Of a stretch of DNA of 64,000 nucleotides, positions 11,339-26,373 are shown one piece after another. Location of the stretch: positions 21,929,851 to 21,993,850 of the forward strand of contig OY986973.1 of the NCBI GenBank assembly GCA_963920575.1, given 5' to 3'. Both the position numbers and the translations under genes were made by a program. This stretch comes from Narthecium ossifragum (lineage: Eukaryota; Streptophyta; Magnoliopsida; Dioscoreales; Nartheciaceae). Under the pieces are notes generated by a model, which did no database searches, was not told the origin of the DNA, and saw only the letters and a list, made by a program, of their open reading frames with translations. Position 1 is the stretch's first letter; each line of letters opens with the position of its first letter.

Positions 11339-14300
11339 GATAGAGGAGCAGAAAGGTCTAGTTACATCGATCGATTGACTACGGATGAGGTTTATTTTGA
11401 AATGGTTAGAATGAGAAGAGAATCTTTTATGGTGTTGTGCAAAATATTACCAGATAGGAAGCTTGTAAACAATATAAGTCACACGACTGTAGAGGAGCAA
11501 ATGCTGATGTTCCTACACATAACTAGACATAACGTGCACAACAGGGTGATAAAAAACAGCTTCATGAGATCTGGTGAGACAGTGTCGAGATATTTTAATT
11601 GAATCCTAGCTACTATAGGAGCATTTCGGGATGATTATGTCATGCCTCCACCACTTGCAACGCAATATACATAGTAACTTGAACAAAATATATCTATTTC
11701 AAGGTATGTATTTGAACTCCTTTACAATAAGTCTTCATCTCAATGACTCTTGGTGTATGATAATTTGTGATGAATAACATATGAATACACTTCAGGATTG
11801 TGTCGGAGCAATAGATCGAGCACATGTGCATGCTTCTGTGCCTTCAAATATTGCACCTGTCTTTTATGGTAGGAAAGGCTACACAACGCAGAATGTCTTA
11901 GCAGCTGTGGATTTCGATTTGAAATTCACTTACGTTCTTGCTGGTTGGCAAGGGTCTGCACATGATGTCCTGGTACTTTATGACGCTATGGGCTTACCGT
12001 CCCAGAATGTGAGTTTTACGGTTGAATTAAATGGATATTTGTGATGTAATCAATTGCTTGAGCTTAATACTTTGATATTGATAAGAAAATTTTATTTGTG
12101 CGATTCGGGTTATTCGACGAGGCCCGGTTTCATTGCTCCATATCGTGATTTTCGATATCATTTATAAGACTTTAGCGGACGACAACCTTCTCCGCCAGAA
12201 GAACTCTTCAACTATATCCACATTTCAGCTTGGACCTCTATTGAGCGAGCATTTGGAGCTCTTAAAAATCGGTTTAAGATTTGGCATCGAGACCTTTTTA
12301 TCCTTCTCCCACACAAGTAGAACTTGTACTGACATGCTGCATTCTCCATAATTACATCATAGACGGTGGAGGAGATAGCGTGTGTCGCGCCCGGACCCGC
12401 GAAAGCCCAACAGGGCTGGGCGACGCGAACCGGAACCTAACTAAAAGCGGAAATAATGGCGAGGGGTTCCCTCTAACTTACCGGTTTCATTAAACAGTTC
12501 ATAAGCACCCCTGAATAATACAATAATTTCAAACCTCAAAAGATATAATATAATATTCAAAAACCTCAAAGGGGTTACAACAGTTTATACATCATACTCC
12601 CGTAGGAGACTAACTATAACAAAAGTGTAGAAAGTGATCACCGATCCTCAGACCCCGCCAGATGCCGCCGCGCAACCAAACACCTGCCCGGTAGGGGCTA
12701 CTGAAGAAGAGTTGGCGCCTGCACCGGCAAAACGTAGCCCGGGTAAGAGTGAGCATAAAGCTCAGTAGGGTTCTACACTACGTCACACAGAAGGAAGGGG
12801 GAACGCAACAGTGTCGCCCTCAAGTAAGACCTGGGTGTACACAGGGGCCCCATAACCCCATCACGTGTCCCTGAGGCCCATGATCATGGTCTTCCAGCCG
12901 AGCTGGTCACATGTCTGGTCACACTCAGTATCAGGAAACAACATTGCTGGCCCACAAGCAGGGAACGACACTGCAGGTGGGAAATAGCACCGCTAAGTAG
13001 TCAACCTCTCTACTCAAGGGTCAACACAGTGGAACACGGGCTACACCTCAGCATTCGACTCAAGGCCGACACGACCTCTATAATCATCAAGCAACATGTG
13101 TACCAGTCATCTAAGCCTATCATCAAGTTTGACTGGACACCACAATTCGAACCGAGTCCTAACTACCCAACCCCGATCCTAGGGCTAAATCCGAGCTTCC
13201 AGCCTCGGGACGGCGATCCACAAATCACCCACGCCCTAACCATGCAACTAATATACAATAGAGAATGTATGCTATGAACATACACAAGCAAGAGGAAATA
13301 AGCATACAACAGTATGTCAAGGCAGCATACAAGTCCAACAAGATCGCTGTAGCGGTACTACCAACCGTTGTTAGCCGATCCGCAGCGGGTCCCGACATTA
13401 CGACGGTACCACGACCGTCAACCGCGAACTCCTGCAACGGGAAGCAACCCCGAAAACCGAAGAACAGTAAAATATAATATTATAATCCGAACATATAATA
13501 TTATATTAAAACACCAAAACATTCTCTACATAACAGCTAGTTGACCCCGTCGATCCGAAGTCCATACGACGTCGGATTCAAGATCCAACTTAGACTCTAG
13601 TAGATCTACATGCTGGGATCAACATATCCAAAATCAGGAAACATCCAACGGTTCGATTACCGGGAAAACACTAATCAAAACCACTAAAAATAGTCCACAA
13701 AACCCCATCAAACAGCTTTGGGATCGATCCGGAACATTTGGATCGATCCAGAAAATAGTGGATCGATCCGGAATATTTGGATCGATCCAAACAGCTTCAT
13801 ACCAGCCTCAGATCAGTCTCGTCGCAGGCCACGAGAAAAATCACCACAATTCGTAAAAAAATCGGAAAAATACGAAATAAGCTGGAATGGAAAGATAACT
13901 CAGAGATCTACAACTCTTATTCTCATCAAAACCCAAGATAATACACGTACCAATCAAAAAACGCGTCGCAAACCAGCTGTTCTTCAGGAACAGCAGAAAC
14001 CGGAAAATCCGAGATAATACTAAGCAACATGCATCCAACAACACAAGTACAACAAGATCTAACGGCTAGACTAAGAGAAACCAATAAACAACTCTCGTAG
14101 GTAGAACACCTACCGGAAACGCTAATCCTCGGCTGATTCCCCGCTAAACAGTCACCAACCCAGCTCCAAACCACACCAGGGATCTTCCTCACGCCGCCCG
14201 GATCCAACGAGCCTTCAAGCTCACAAAACGGTGGCCGGAGGAGGGAGAAAAGAGGAGAAGAAGGGGCTGCCAGAACAGGAGAAACAGAGCCCGCGGGAAG

Positions 14301-14862
14301 AAGAAGAAGGAAGGAAGGAGGGGAAAAAGAAGAGGAAGAGAAGAGGAAGAAGAGTGAGGGGGAAGGCCGGGGAAGGTGGGGAAAAAGGAGAGGAGAGGAG
14401 AGGAAGTCGTCTCTCCTCTGACACCCTCGCAAGCTCAACTGCCCAGCTACAGTACCCGGATCGATCCAAGGCCAAAATGGATCGATCCAAGACTTGGCTG
14501 GATTGATCCAACACTAGTTTGGATCGATCCACAAGTCAAAAACCCCCTAAATGGATCTAGTCAAACACAATCATCAATCAGAGGCTGTGTGTGCACACTC
14601 GGGTGTGAAACAAATCGACAAGGCGTAATTTACCAAATTGCCCTTGCGGTCCACAACGAGCCACGGGCCTGACCCAGGCGGTCGACCCAGGAATGGAGGG
14701 ACAGGTCCTCACAGCGTGATACCGTTAGAGACCGATTGGGTACCTCCGACTCGTCCCACGTCTAGGACAAGAAGAGAGGAGAGAGTGAATATATAAGAAT
14801 GGCTAGGGAAGAGAAAAGCAATCACCCAACAGATGTGGGCGAATAGAGATAGCTTGCTATGA
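11339..14862 (+). pseudogene. PIF/Harbinger transposase remnant, split by a solo LTR
   Basis: Coding pieces at 11339-12382 and 14719-14862 read as one transposase once the LTR at 12383-14713 is set aside. Visible blocks are the N-terminal region (SSYIDRLTTDEVYFEMVRMR; VEEQMLMFLHI; GETVSRYFN), the DDE nuclease DCVGAIDRAHVHASVPSN with GRKGYTTQNVLAAVDFDLKFTYVLAGWQGSAHD, DSGYSTRPGFIAPYRDFRYH, the glutamate block IERAFGALKNRFK, CCILHNYIID, and a C-terminal ITQQMWAN. Frameshifts and stops are present (TAA after FRYHL, TAA at 14794). It is inactive. Block 2 keeps only the first 320 bp (51182-51504). Confidence 0.9.
12383..14713 (-). mobile_element. Solo LTR, Tekay-like, with 5-bp target duplication
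   Basis: On the minus strand it starts TGTGAGGACC and ends GGGCGCGACA, so it has TG...CA termini. It is flanked by the direct repeat GCGTG at 12378-12382 and 14714-14718. Removing it restores the transposase reading across the site. No internal retroelement sequence is present, so it is a solo LTR of 2331 bp. GGATCGATCC motifs cluster at 13721-13795 and 14457-14530. The LTR at 51505 and the fragment ending at 44312 share its first ~110 bp. The open frames inside it are not genes. Confidence 0.88.
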
Positions 14863-15131
14863 CTGTGTGTCTTGTATTGGCATGTTGTATTGTCTACTTT
14901 TGTGTTCCTTCAATTTCTTCTTGTTGCACTATCAAACAATAGTACTCTTTTGCTCGATCTCAGTACTATGTAGTTTAACTATTTTATTATCTTATAAATT
15001 TGCATCATTTTCTTCTAGTTATATTGATGAATGTCAATGTTGTTTATCAATTTATTCTTGATTGTCTATGTTGTTATTTTTCTATGTATTGTTGAATGCC
15101 AATTCTTGTTTATCTTCACTTATATCAAGGA

Positions 15132-15197
15132 ATGGAATCCGATGCAACAGATAAGAGTAATAGGAAGAAAGGTGGATGGATTAAGGGGGAGCTTTGA
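15132..15197 (+). pseudogene. Possible PIF/Harbinger ORF1 start
   Basis: A 22-codon reading, MESDATDKSNRKKGGWIKGE, resembles the start of the Myb/SANT-like ORF1 that accompanies PIF transposases. It lies on the same strand 270 bp after the transposase end. A copia polypurine tract follows within 50 bp, so the rest is missing. The fragment is short, so the assignment is weak. Confidence 0.35.
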
Positions 15198-15695
15198 AAT
15201 TTTATCATCAAAATTGGAAGAGTTGTCATCATCAAAAGGGGGAGATTGTTCATCCTAACCTTATTTTGATGATACCAATATATATATAGGATGATAAAAT
15301 ATTGGTTTAATATTTATTTCCCTTAATCTTGATCTCTCTAAACTCAATTTTTAGAGTTTGTTGTATTGACGGTCGATGTCAGGATCGACCGAGATGGAAC
15401 GGTCGATGCATCTTATTTAGCCAAGTTGAAGCTGAGATGACGGTCGAACCAAGCATCGACCTTAAACTGACGTTCTCTTGACAGAGACGTACGGTGGATG
15501 AGACGGTCAATGCATGGATTGACCGTGAGTGAATTAAAGAGGATGCATGGATCGACGGTGAGCTTTGTTGATCAAGACTGAAGATTGAAGGTCGATCGAA
15601 GCATTGACCCTAAACGCATCATTTCCTCAGAGAGTTCGACGGTCGATGTGACGGTGGATGCATGGATCGATCGCCAGCATACGCATATGCGTGTA
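15198..15695 (+). mobile_element. Ty1/copia 3' end: polypurine tract and LTR start
   Basis: AAAAGGGGGAGAT at 15234-15246 is a typical copia polypurine tract, followed by TGTTCATCC at 15247 as LTR start. The LTR part carries degenerate repeats of ACGGTCGATG / GGATCGACCG (15368-15680) and a GTATAAAT at 15693. The right LTR end is not identifiable. Confidence 0.6.
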
Positions 15696-16046
15696 TAAAT
15701 TGATAATTATTTATGTATCTTGGGCATTGTCATTATTATAAAAAAAATCTTAATTTCAATAAAATTTAAATCTTTATTTTTAACATACTATCAAAATTCA
15801 CTCGATTCTAATTCAGAGATTTATAAACCAAACACTAGAATCCACAGAATCAGTAGATTCAACACATTCATACCAGACAAACCAAACGCCAGAATCAATA
15901 GATTCAGCTCATTCCATACATACCAACCAAACAACAGAACCAAAATCTACAGAATCACCAGATTCAGCTGATTACTCATTCATCTCTTTCCACATATTCC
16001 TCATTCACTCATTCGTCAGATTCGGAGTTGCCAAACGCACCCTAAA
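15696..16046 (+). mobile_element. MITE-like fragment with ~55-bp internal repeats
   Basis: AT-rich sequence with degenerate repeats of 'accaaac.ccagaatc..agattca' (15827-15970), ending in GCCAAACGCACCCT at 16031-16044. That resembles the terminal repeat of hAT- or PIF-type MITEs (AGGGTGCGTTTGG). No matching left terminus is found. Confidence 0.35.
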
Positions 16047-17013
16047 ACACTCGGCGTTCTTCTAAATGGTTTCACAGTCGTTCAAACAAAAGGGGCAGGG
16101 ACGAGATCCGACGGCCCGAATCTCTCGGAAGCTTCCATAGTCCTTCGAACAAAAGGGGCATGGACGAGATTCGACGGTCCCGATCGCTCGGAAGCTTCAC
16201 GAGCATTAGAGAGCACCTAAACCCTATCGTGTATAAAGAACCTCATCCAAAACCCTCTCCATTTCAACTCATCTCCCCCAAATCCCACTCGGAAGCAACT
16301 CTCGCCTTATCCGACCTCCCTTCTCCACGAGACGCCCTCCGAGCTCTCTTCTCGACGAGGTGAGATCCTTTTCCCAGTTGAATTCCTGGTATATCGGGTG
16401 CTCAATGATGAAATCTTGACGTTGTTGTGTCTCCTATGCACTGCTTTGTTATTACCAGCTATCCGATCCATTTCTTTCACTCAATAGGATTGTTGTAGGA
16501 ATTAGTATTTCATATCCGTATTCTTGATTAGGATGCTAGTTTTGCGAGGGAAATTAATTTTTATTGTAAAACATTGGCGTGCTCATGTTTGGATATAGAG
16601 CATATTGGTTCACATGCAATTTCGTTTTCCATAAAAGATTCAAATTTATGGAGGTTGAATGCGTTTTCAAGATTTGAGTAGAAGATTGAAGAGGATTGTT
16701 TTCAACGTTCGGCAAATCTTCTCACACAACAATGGTATGATGCTATTTGAAATGAGAACTTTTTCCGATCTCCGTTTCTTTTTTGGTTGAAACCCTTTTA
16801 CGCCGTGTAAACATGTATGTGACGTTGAATGTCTACGTTTCTTGTGGTTATCAACACGAGATGTTACCAACATTTAGCTCCATGACGACCATTGGCTCTA
16901 TTGCTGCTCCTCACGGTCATGGTGCATACAAGAAGCTCTCTGCTGCACAGAAATTATCCTTGTTCTCTTCACTGGCTTTCGTATCTTCTAGTTCCCTTAG
17001 CGGCAGGAGGTAG
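16047..17013 (+). pseudogene. CPN60B 5' copy 3 with ancestral exon 1
   Basis: Upstream region, TATA (TATAAAG at about 16231), leader, donor GGTGAG at about 16360, intron 1, and exon 1 at 16861-17013. Exon 1 encodes a typical plastid transit peptide start (MLPTFSSMTTIGSIAAPHGH ... SSSSLSGRR) and then TAG at 17011, where the copy at 46.5 kb has CAG. A 77-bp upstream part is tandemly duplicated (16075-16200). Exon 1 lies 360 bp before the intact gene body but cannot be read into it in frame: the obvious splice from AG|GTAGAA to the acceptor at about 17514 gives the wrong frame. It appears to be a decayed original 5' end. Confidence 0.75.
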
Positions 17014-17375
17014 AACCTCGGATTGCTTTGTTGACCAGCAGCCTTGGTGGTAAGGAAAGGGTCGACCATGTTAATGGGTTTCGGATTTACATCTATTAAT
17101 AACAACCAATTAGTGGATTTTATAAGAGATTAACGGATCCTATTTATTTCGAAGGGTTTCAACATAACATCCAAAATCCGATAACCAATATTAAAAGCTC
17201 AACCCTAATCCCCTATTCCTTTATTTCACGCGATCCCTTCCGCAGCTCCCCACCCACCACCCACCACTTCCTCCGTGAGGAAACGTCACCGCTCTCTCTC
17301 TCTCTCCTCACCTTGCCGGCCGGCAAATAGCTTATCTCCGGCTCCCCAAAAACTCGTCAGTGAACTCCTTCTCCG
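17014..17375 (+). promoter_or_regulatory. Presumed 5' flank of the intact CPN60B gene
   Basis: Unrelated to the promoter repeated elsewhere in the window. It starts with a segment shared with 43960-44105 (gtcgaccatgttaatgggtttcgg), then AT-rich DNA, then a C-rich stretch (17240-17275) and a CT run at 17291-17312, which is common in plant 5' leaders. No clear TATA box is seen; CTATTTATTT at about 17141 is the only candidate. Confidence 0.4.
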
Positions 17376-21661
<4,286 letters not shown>

Positions 21662-22312
21662 ATCATTGTCGGAATAACCGTTGAACTGGTGAAGAAGTCA
21701 GCAGCTTCTTCGACAGTAGGTGAAGAAGTCAGCAGCTTCTTCGACAGTAGCAGTCCTTTTTTTTTTGCAGATTTGATCTATATTATTCTAATTTGACCGG
21801 CGGAAGAGATCAAAGTGAGGCTAGCTTAGCATTTGGTGGCACGCTGTCTTGTAAACTGCAGCTTGTGGCAACGTATTTGTGCCTCAGACTGGGAAAGTTT
21901 TCATCTTATGGCACACTAGTAGCGTATTGGCTGTTGGAAAATCTTGATTAAATTTCCCCCCTATGTGCCATCTGCGTCATTCAGTTGCTCGAAGGATTTG
22001 TTTCTTTTTGCTCTCTTTTGCCGCAAGTGACATTTAGGTTTGGGCATTGCTCAATTTCTTGGCGATTGATTGAAGACTTAATCATGAATCATGTACAGGA
22101 ATTATATGGTTATGGACTTATGGTACATCTAGATAGATGGTCTGAAAGTGATGGTCTGGGATTTTGCGTCGCTGGGATTGCTGGGGCCGCCACGTGGCCC
22201 TGCATGATTGGGTGGCTGTTGGAGGCCAGTGGGTCACCACGTGGCACCTCACGGTGGGGTGGCTGTAGGAGGTCAGTACATGACCCCCGGCTAGTCACTC
22301 TTTTAGGCCTGT
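21662..22312 (+). other. 3' flank of CPN60B with duplicated 31-bp hairpin unit
   Basis: Contains a 31-bp direct duplication (21688-21749); each unit holds GAAGAAG...CTTCTTC able to form a 7-bp stem. It probably lies in the 3' UTR. A T9 run follows at 21759. From 22100 on the sequence becomes GC-rich; I recognise nothing coding. Confidence 0.6.
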
Positions 22313-22470
22313 TTGGTATCGACATAGGTACTCCAATCCTGAGATAGGTGCAAGCACCTAAACATGGCCTTATCTCGTGTGAGGATAAAATTTATCATGG
22401 GATTCTTGATCCCAGGATTGAAGGATTTTTTGCGTTAAAAGGGGTCTTACATGGGGGTTTTATGTAAAAA
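22313..22470. mobile_element. MITE-like remnant
   Basis: Starts GGCCTGTTTGG and contains an internal inverted pair (CAATCCTGAGAT at about 22332, ATCCCAGGATTG at about 22410). This pattern is common to PIF/Tourist-type MITEs in plants. The right terminus is not clear. Confidence 0.35.
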
Positions 22471-23464
22471 CCTCACCGACTCTCTTCTTCACTCCCCAAT
22501 GGTGTTGATGCCCTCTCTTCATCTTCACTGGCCGAATCTAAAGGAGAGAGAGACAAGGAGTGAAGGGGGAAGGAAGAGGGAGTGGGAGGAGGAAGGGGGA
22601 TCGCCGGCGCGGAGAAGAAGGGAGGAAGAGATAGAGGAAGTAGACTGGGAGAAGGAGAGGTGGAGCTCGCCGAAAAAGGGGTAGATCCAGTGAGATTTTC
22701 ACCGGATTTCGTCTCGTCCTCTTCCAAGCTCACTCTCCTCCATTCCAACGTCGCTCTGGTCTTCTCCGAGATCCCCTACGCTACTGACGACTCCCAATCG
22801 ACGCCGGTGACTCCATGGTCACCTTTGGCGTCGTCAAACACATCACCATCTTCGACGCTGATCTCGCGGCGTTAGATGTACCAGAGGAGGCCGTAGGCGG
22901 TGGCTGTGGGAGGCGGGTTTGTCGAGGGAGAGGAGGGGCCACAAATGTGAGACCCGGGGTACCTAGGTGTCGGTGTTCGCCTGGAGGGCGTGTGGGCGAA
23001 TCAGGTAACCAGGTAATCAACCCCACATAAATAATAACTATATTACTAACCCTTATAAGACACAACACATTTTCAAGCCGTGATGACAGTAATCCGCCAG
23101 AAAACTCCAACGTTAAGCGTGCTAGCCTTGGAGCGATCCTAGGATGGACGGCGGGGGCCATTACAACAGGTGACTGTGGTTGGGGGTGAGCTCGCCGGGG
23201 TTAATGGAGGAGAGGAGATGGTGTTGATGTCAGAGTCGGGGGAGATGATGGGTTCACCGACTTGGGAGGTGGCTGTCAGGTGGAGGAAGGAGAGGGGTGG
23301 CTATCAGTGAGAGAGATGAGGATGAGGATGAGGGTGGTGTTGAGGACGGTGTTGATGGAGTTGACCGGAGCTGAAGAAATCGCCGGACGTGGAGATAGCC
23401 GATGGAGGGGTGGTTGCGATGGTGACTTTGGTAGTGGACGGAGGTCAGGGATGGCCACGTTATC
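22471..23464. other. GC-rich stretch, no recognised gene
   Basis: Purine-rich runs with open frames on both strands that are low in complexity. One plus-strand reading (22815-22890, VTFGVVKHITIFDADLAALD) looks protein-like, but I cannot assign it. It may be flanking debris of the kelch fragment. Confidence 0.4.
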
Positions 23465-23656
23465 ATGCAATGTCATGTGGTAATGCGATCCTTTTTCACG
23501 TTCGCTGTAAGTGGAGGTCACATGTACGTCGTCGGCGGCCACGGTGCCGACAAGAAAGCCCTCAACACCGCCGAGCCATACGACTCGGTGGAGGACATGT
23601 GGGCATCGATGTCGACGATGGTGGAGGAGCGGGCGTCTGTCGGATATTGCAAATAA
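23465..23656 (+). pseudogene. Kelch-repeat fragment of an F-box/kelch gene
   Basis: Encodes one kelch unit, GGHMYVVGGHGADKKALNTA followed by EPYDSVEDMWASM and MVEER. This is the pattern of plant F-box/kelch proteins (GGMMYVAGGHDE.KNAL..AEVYD....W..MP.M..ER). No F box and no further kelch units remain, and a stop follows at 23654. It is a gene scrap. Confidence 0.7.
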
Positions 23657-24040
23657 GCGGGCATTGATATGAGAGGGATTAGCACGGTGGAGGCGTCGAA
23701 CAAGACGGATGGGGTGGTAATATTATACTTTATTATAATATATTCATGTTGATTATGCTGAATATGTTATTTAAAAGTTGAGATTTTTGCATTCCAGTAC
23801 CATGTAATTTTCCAGAAATGCACTTTGGTACTATCAAGTTTGGGATTTGCAATTTAATACCACCGATTTATAATACCAGAGCAAAGTAATCTGATCTCCC
23901 AAACGGCGTCATGTGGCCTGAAGGAAAACTGGTGACGTCAGCTTGCATGCGAGACAGTTATATGTCTAATTTTGACTGATTTTTATGTTGACCGGTTTGC
24001 TGACGTAAGAGAGAGAAAGAGAGCTTTTCCTCCTCCTTCT
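23657..24040. other. Intergenic, possible transposon end
   Basis: AT-rich. The words 'ggtactatcaagtttgggatttgcaatttaataccacc' (about 23826-23865) resemble terminal repeats of some MULEs. There is no partner terminus and no gene. Confidence 0.3.
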
Positions 24041-24277
24041 CCTCCTCTGTTTTCTATCCGTTCCCCCGCCGCCTTCTCGCCTTCCAGCTCCTTACCCCGG
24101 TCTTCACCAACAATGGCTCCTGCGACTCCGTCGCGCGATCGCTGACGCAAGCCCTCCTCCTCCTCGCCGCCTCTTGCTTCCTTGCATGCATAACAGACAG
24201 CTTCCACTCGCTGGACGGCATCCTCTACTACGGCCTCGCGACCTTGCATGGCATGTGGCTCTTCGACTACCCATCTC
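24041..24277 (+). pseudogene. DMP (DUF679) membrane protein fragment, central part
   Basis: The plus strand encodes LLAFQLLTPVFTNNGSCDSV, then RSLTQALLLLAASCFLACITDSF and GILYYGLATLHGMWLFDYPSP. This is the first conserved half of DUF679/DMP proteins, small four-helix membrane proteins of plant endomembranes. The N-terminus and the third helix region are missing. At about 24278 the homology flips to the other strand (next entry), so this is one arm of an inverted gene scrap. Confidence 0.85.
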
Positions 24278-24425
24278 CGTTCGATTGGATAACCGATGCC
24301 ATGGCGCCTCGTCGGAAAGACGACAAACAACAAGCTGCAAATTAGTCCGACGCCGAGCGGCAACACGTCGAGAACCTCCTGCGTCTCTACCTCCGGCTTT
24401 GGGTACAAACAATTCACCACATTCT
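24278..24425 (-). pseudogene. DMP (DUF679) C-terminal part, inverted
   Basis: The minus strand encodes NVVNCLYPKPEVETQEVLDV, then LPLGVGLICSLLFVVFPTRR and HGIGYPI. This is the C-terminal half of DMP proteins, including the last membrane helix and the RRHGIGYP end. It is head-to-head with the fragment above; the loop and helix expected between the halves are gone. A rearranged pseudogene. Confidence 0.87.
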
Positions 24426-24831
24426 TCTTCTCTTCTTCTTCTCCTCTGCTCCTCCCCCTCCTCCTCCTCCTCCTCCTCCTCCTAGTCGGCTCTTCCTCCT
24501 CATCCGGCACTCCGGCTCTTCCTCCTCCTCCTCCTCCTCTCTTCTTCTTCTTCTTCTTCTTCTTCTTCTTCTTCTCCTCCTAGTCCTCCTCCGCTCCGGC
24601 TCTTCCTCCTCCTCTTCTCTTCTTCTTCTTCTTCTCCTCCTCCTCCTCCTCCTCCTCCTCTGCTCCTCCTCTGCTCCACTCCTCTACTCGGCCTCCTCCT
24701 CCTCCGGCTCCTCCTCCTCTGCTCCTCCTCTGCTCGCCCTCGTCCTCGTCCGGCTCCTCCTCCACTCCTCCTCTGCTCTCCCTCGCCCTAGTCCGGATGC
24801 TCCTCCACTCGTCCTCCTCTGCTCGTCCTCC
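24426..24831. repeat. (TCC)n / (TTC)n microsatellite
   Basis: Interrupted CTC, TTC and CTG-type triplets over 400 bp, continued on the far side of the CACTA element (25914-25985). Poly-Ser, poly-Leu and poly-Glu readings of this tract are not genes. Confidence 0.9.
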
Positions 24832-25913
24832 CATTACAAAAAAGGTGGATTCGATAGCACACAAAAAATGCTATGAAAATAATTTAATAGCATAAAAGTG
24901 ACTGTTATAGCATGCGGTGTTATGAAAAATATGGAATTTTCATAACACATTTTCAAAGTTATAAATTTATGTCATCTAAAAGTAAAGATAACACTTTAAA
25001 AGACATGTCAATATTATAATATGACAACTAATCTAAGCTATGAATTATTTTTCATAGCAATATATAACTGCTATTGAAGCTATGTTTTGCCGGTAATAAC
25101 AGTCACGTAGTGCTATGATATACTTATTACAACATCCAAATAGTGTTTTGATTTATTTATTATAACATCCAATTAGTGTTGTATTTTTAATATTATAGCA
25201 TCCAATTAGTGTCATATTTTTAATATTGTAGCATTCATTTAGTGCTATGCTTTATTTGATATAATATTCAAAAAAATTCATAGGTAAATATCAAACTCAA
25301 TCTTAACAATATTTGAGTGGTAAATATTATTAGCACAAAATTTACAAAAATCTATTGTTGTTATAGCATTTTATTATTGCTATTATTGGTTAGGTGCCTT
25401 TATAATCACCCATAAACTCGTTTAAGTATTGATCTCTTGTGCCCCCTAATCTTCTTATATAGCCTCCGGGGCAAACCAACTTTCGTGTCACTTCCGATGT
25501 GGGACTAAACACTATATTCAAATACTATTATGCTTTTTTATTATAATATCCTAATAGCGTCCTAATAGTACTGTTTTTTTGCTTATTGCAACGTTCTAAT
25601 AGTAGCAGGATTCTTGCTTATTATAACGTTCAAATTTATAGCATTTTTAAATGTATGTTATAAATACACAATTTTTTTTATAGCATTTAGTAAAGAATGT
25701 TATGAAACATGTGCTATGATATATGCATTGATAGCATCAGCAAATAATATGCTATAAAACATCCTATAAAATGTCACCGATCTCTAAATGTCACGACTTC
25801 TTTACAAATTTATAGCATATTGAATATTAATGTTACCAATACTCAATCTTTAATAGCATTTACAAATATATGCTATGAAATATGTGTTATCGAATCCATC
25901 TTTTCTTGTAGTG
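24832..25913. mobile_element. Non-autonomous CACTA transposon
   Basis: The right end, read inward, is CACTACAAGAAAAGATGGAT, the classic plant CACTA terminus. The left end is CATTACAAAAAAGGTGGAT with one change in the CACTA word. Both continue into 'tcgata.cac'. Subterminal repeats of TGCTATGAAA / TATAGCAT fill the interior, as is usual for CACTA elements. A 3-bp TCC flanks both ends, but the surrounding DNA is (TCC)n, so this is weak support. No transposase is present. Length 1082 bp. Confidence 0.85.
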
Positions 25914-25985
25914 TCCTCCTCCTCCTCTGCTCGTCGTCGTCGTCGTCGTCCTCCTCCTCCTCCTCCTCTTCTCGTCGTCCTCCTC

Positions 25986-26373
25986 CTCCTCTCCCGGGAT
26001 CCGATCGAAGCTTTAGCCCATGAAGCTGAACCTCCCACTTGTCCCTCGAAAACTCTGGCCGATGTTGCTCCGTCGCCGGAGTACGTCATCCCCTCACTGC
26101 ATCGTCATGAGCATTAAACCCTATCGCGTATAAAGAACCTCATCCGAAAGAGGCAGGGACGATATCCGACAACCAAGATCGATCGGAAGCTTCGCGAGCA
26201 TGTGAGAGACCTAATCCCAATCTAGTATAAAGAACCTCATTCAAAACCCGCTCCATTTCAACTCGTCTCCCCCAAATCCAACTCAGAAGCAGCTCTCGTC
26301 TTATTCGACCTCCCTTCTCCGCGAGACGTGCTCCAAGCTCTCTTCTCGGCGATGTGAGATCCTTTTCTCGGTT
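25986..26373 (+). pseudogene. CPN60B 5' copy 4: double-TATA promoter and leader
   Basis: Starts with the last part of the satellite spacer (GATCCGATCGAAGC) and a ~150-bp extension. Two TATAAAGAACCTCAT phrases follow (about 26129 and 26227), about 97 bp apart, then the leader to GGCGATGTGAGATCC and GGTTGAAT, where the heptamer array starts. The doubled promoter recurs at 27.4, 37.1, 38.4 and 43.1 kb. No coding exon. Confidence 0.75.

Noticed and set aside
22471..22900. Possible gene near VTFGVVKHITIFDADLAALD
   Set aside because: Protein-like for about 25 residues only, with low-complexity frames on both sides; I could not assign it.
24296..24583. Poly-Ser/Leu protein on the plus strand
   Set aside because: It reads a (TCC)/(TTC) microsatellite; the true homology of 24278-24425 is DMP on the minus strand.
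24829..25916. TCC target duplication as proof of the CACTA insertion
   Set aside because: The surroundings are (TCC)n, so a TCC on each side is expected by chance. The terminal repeats carry the call.
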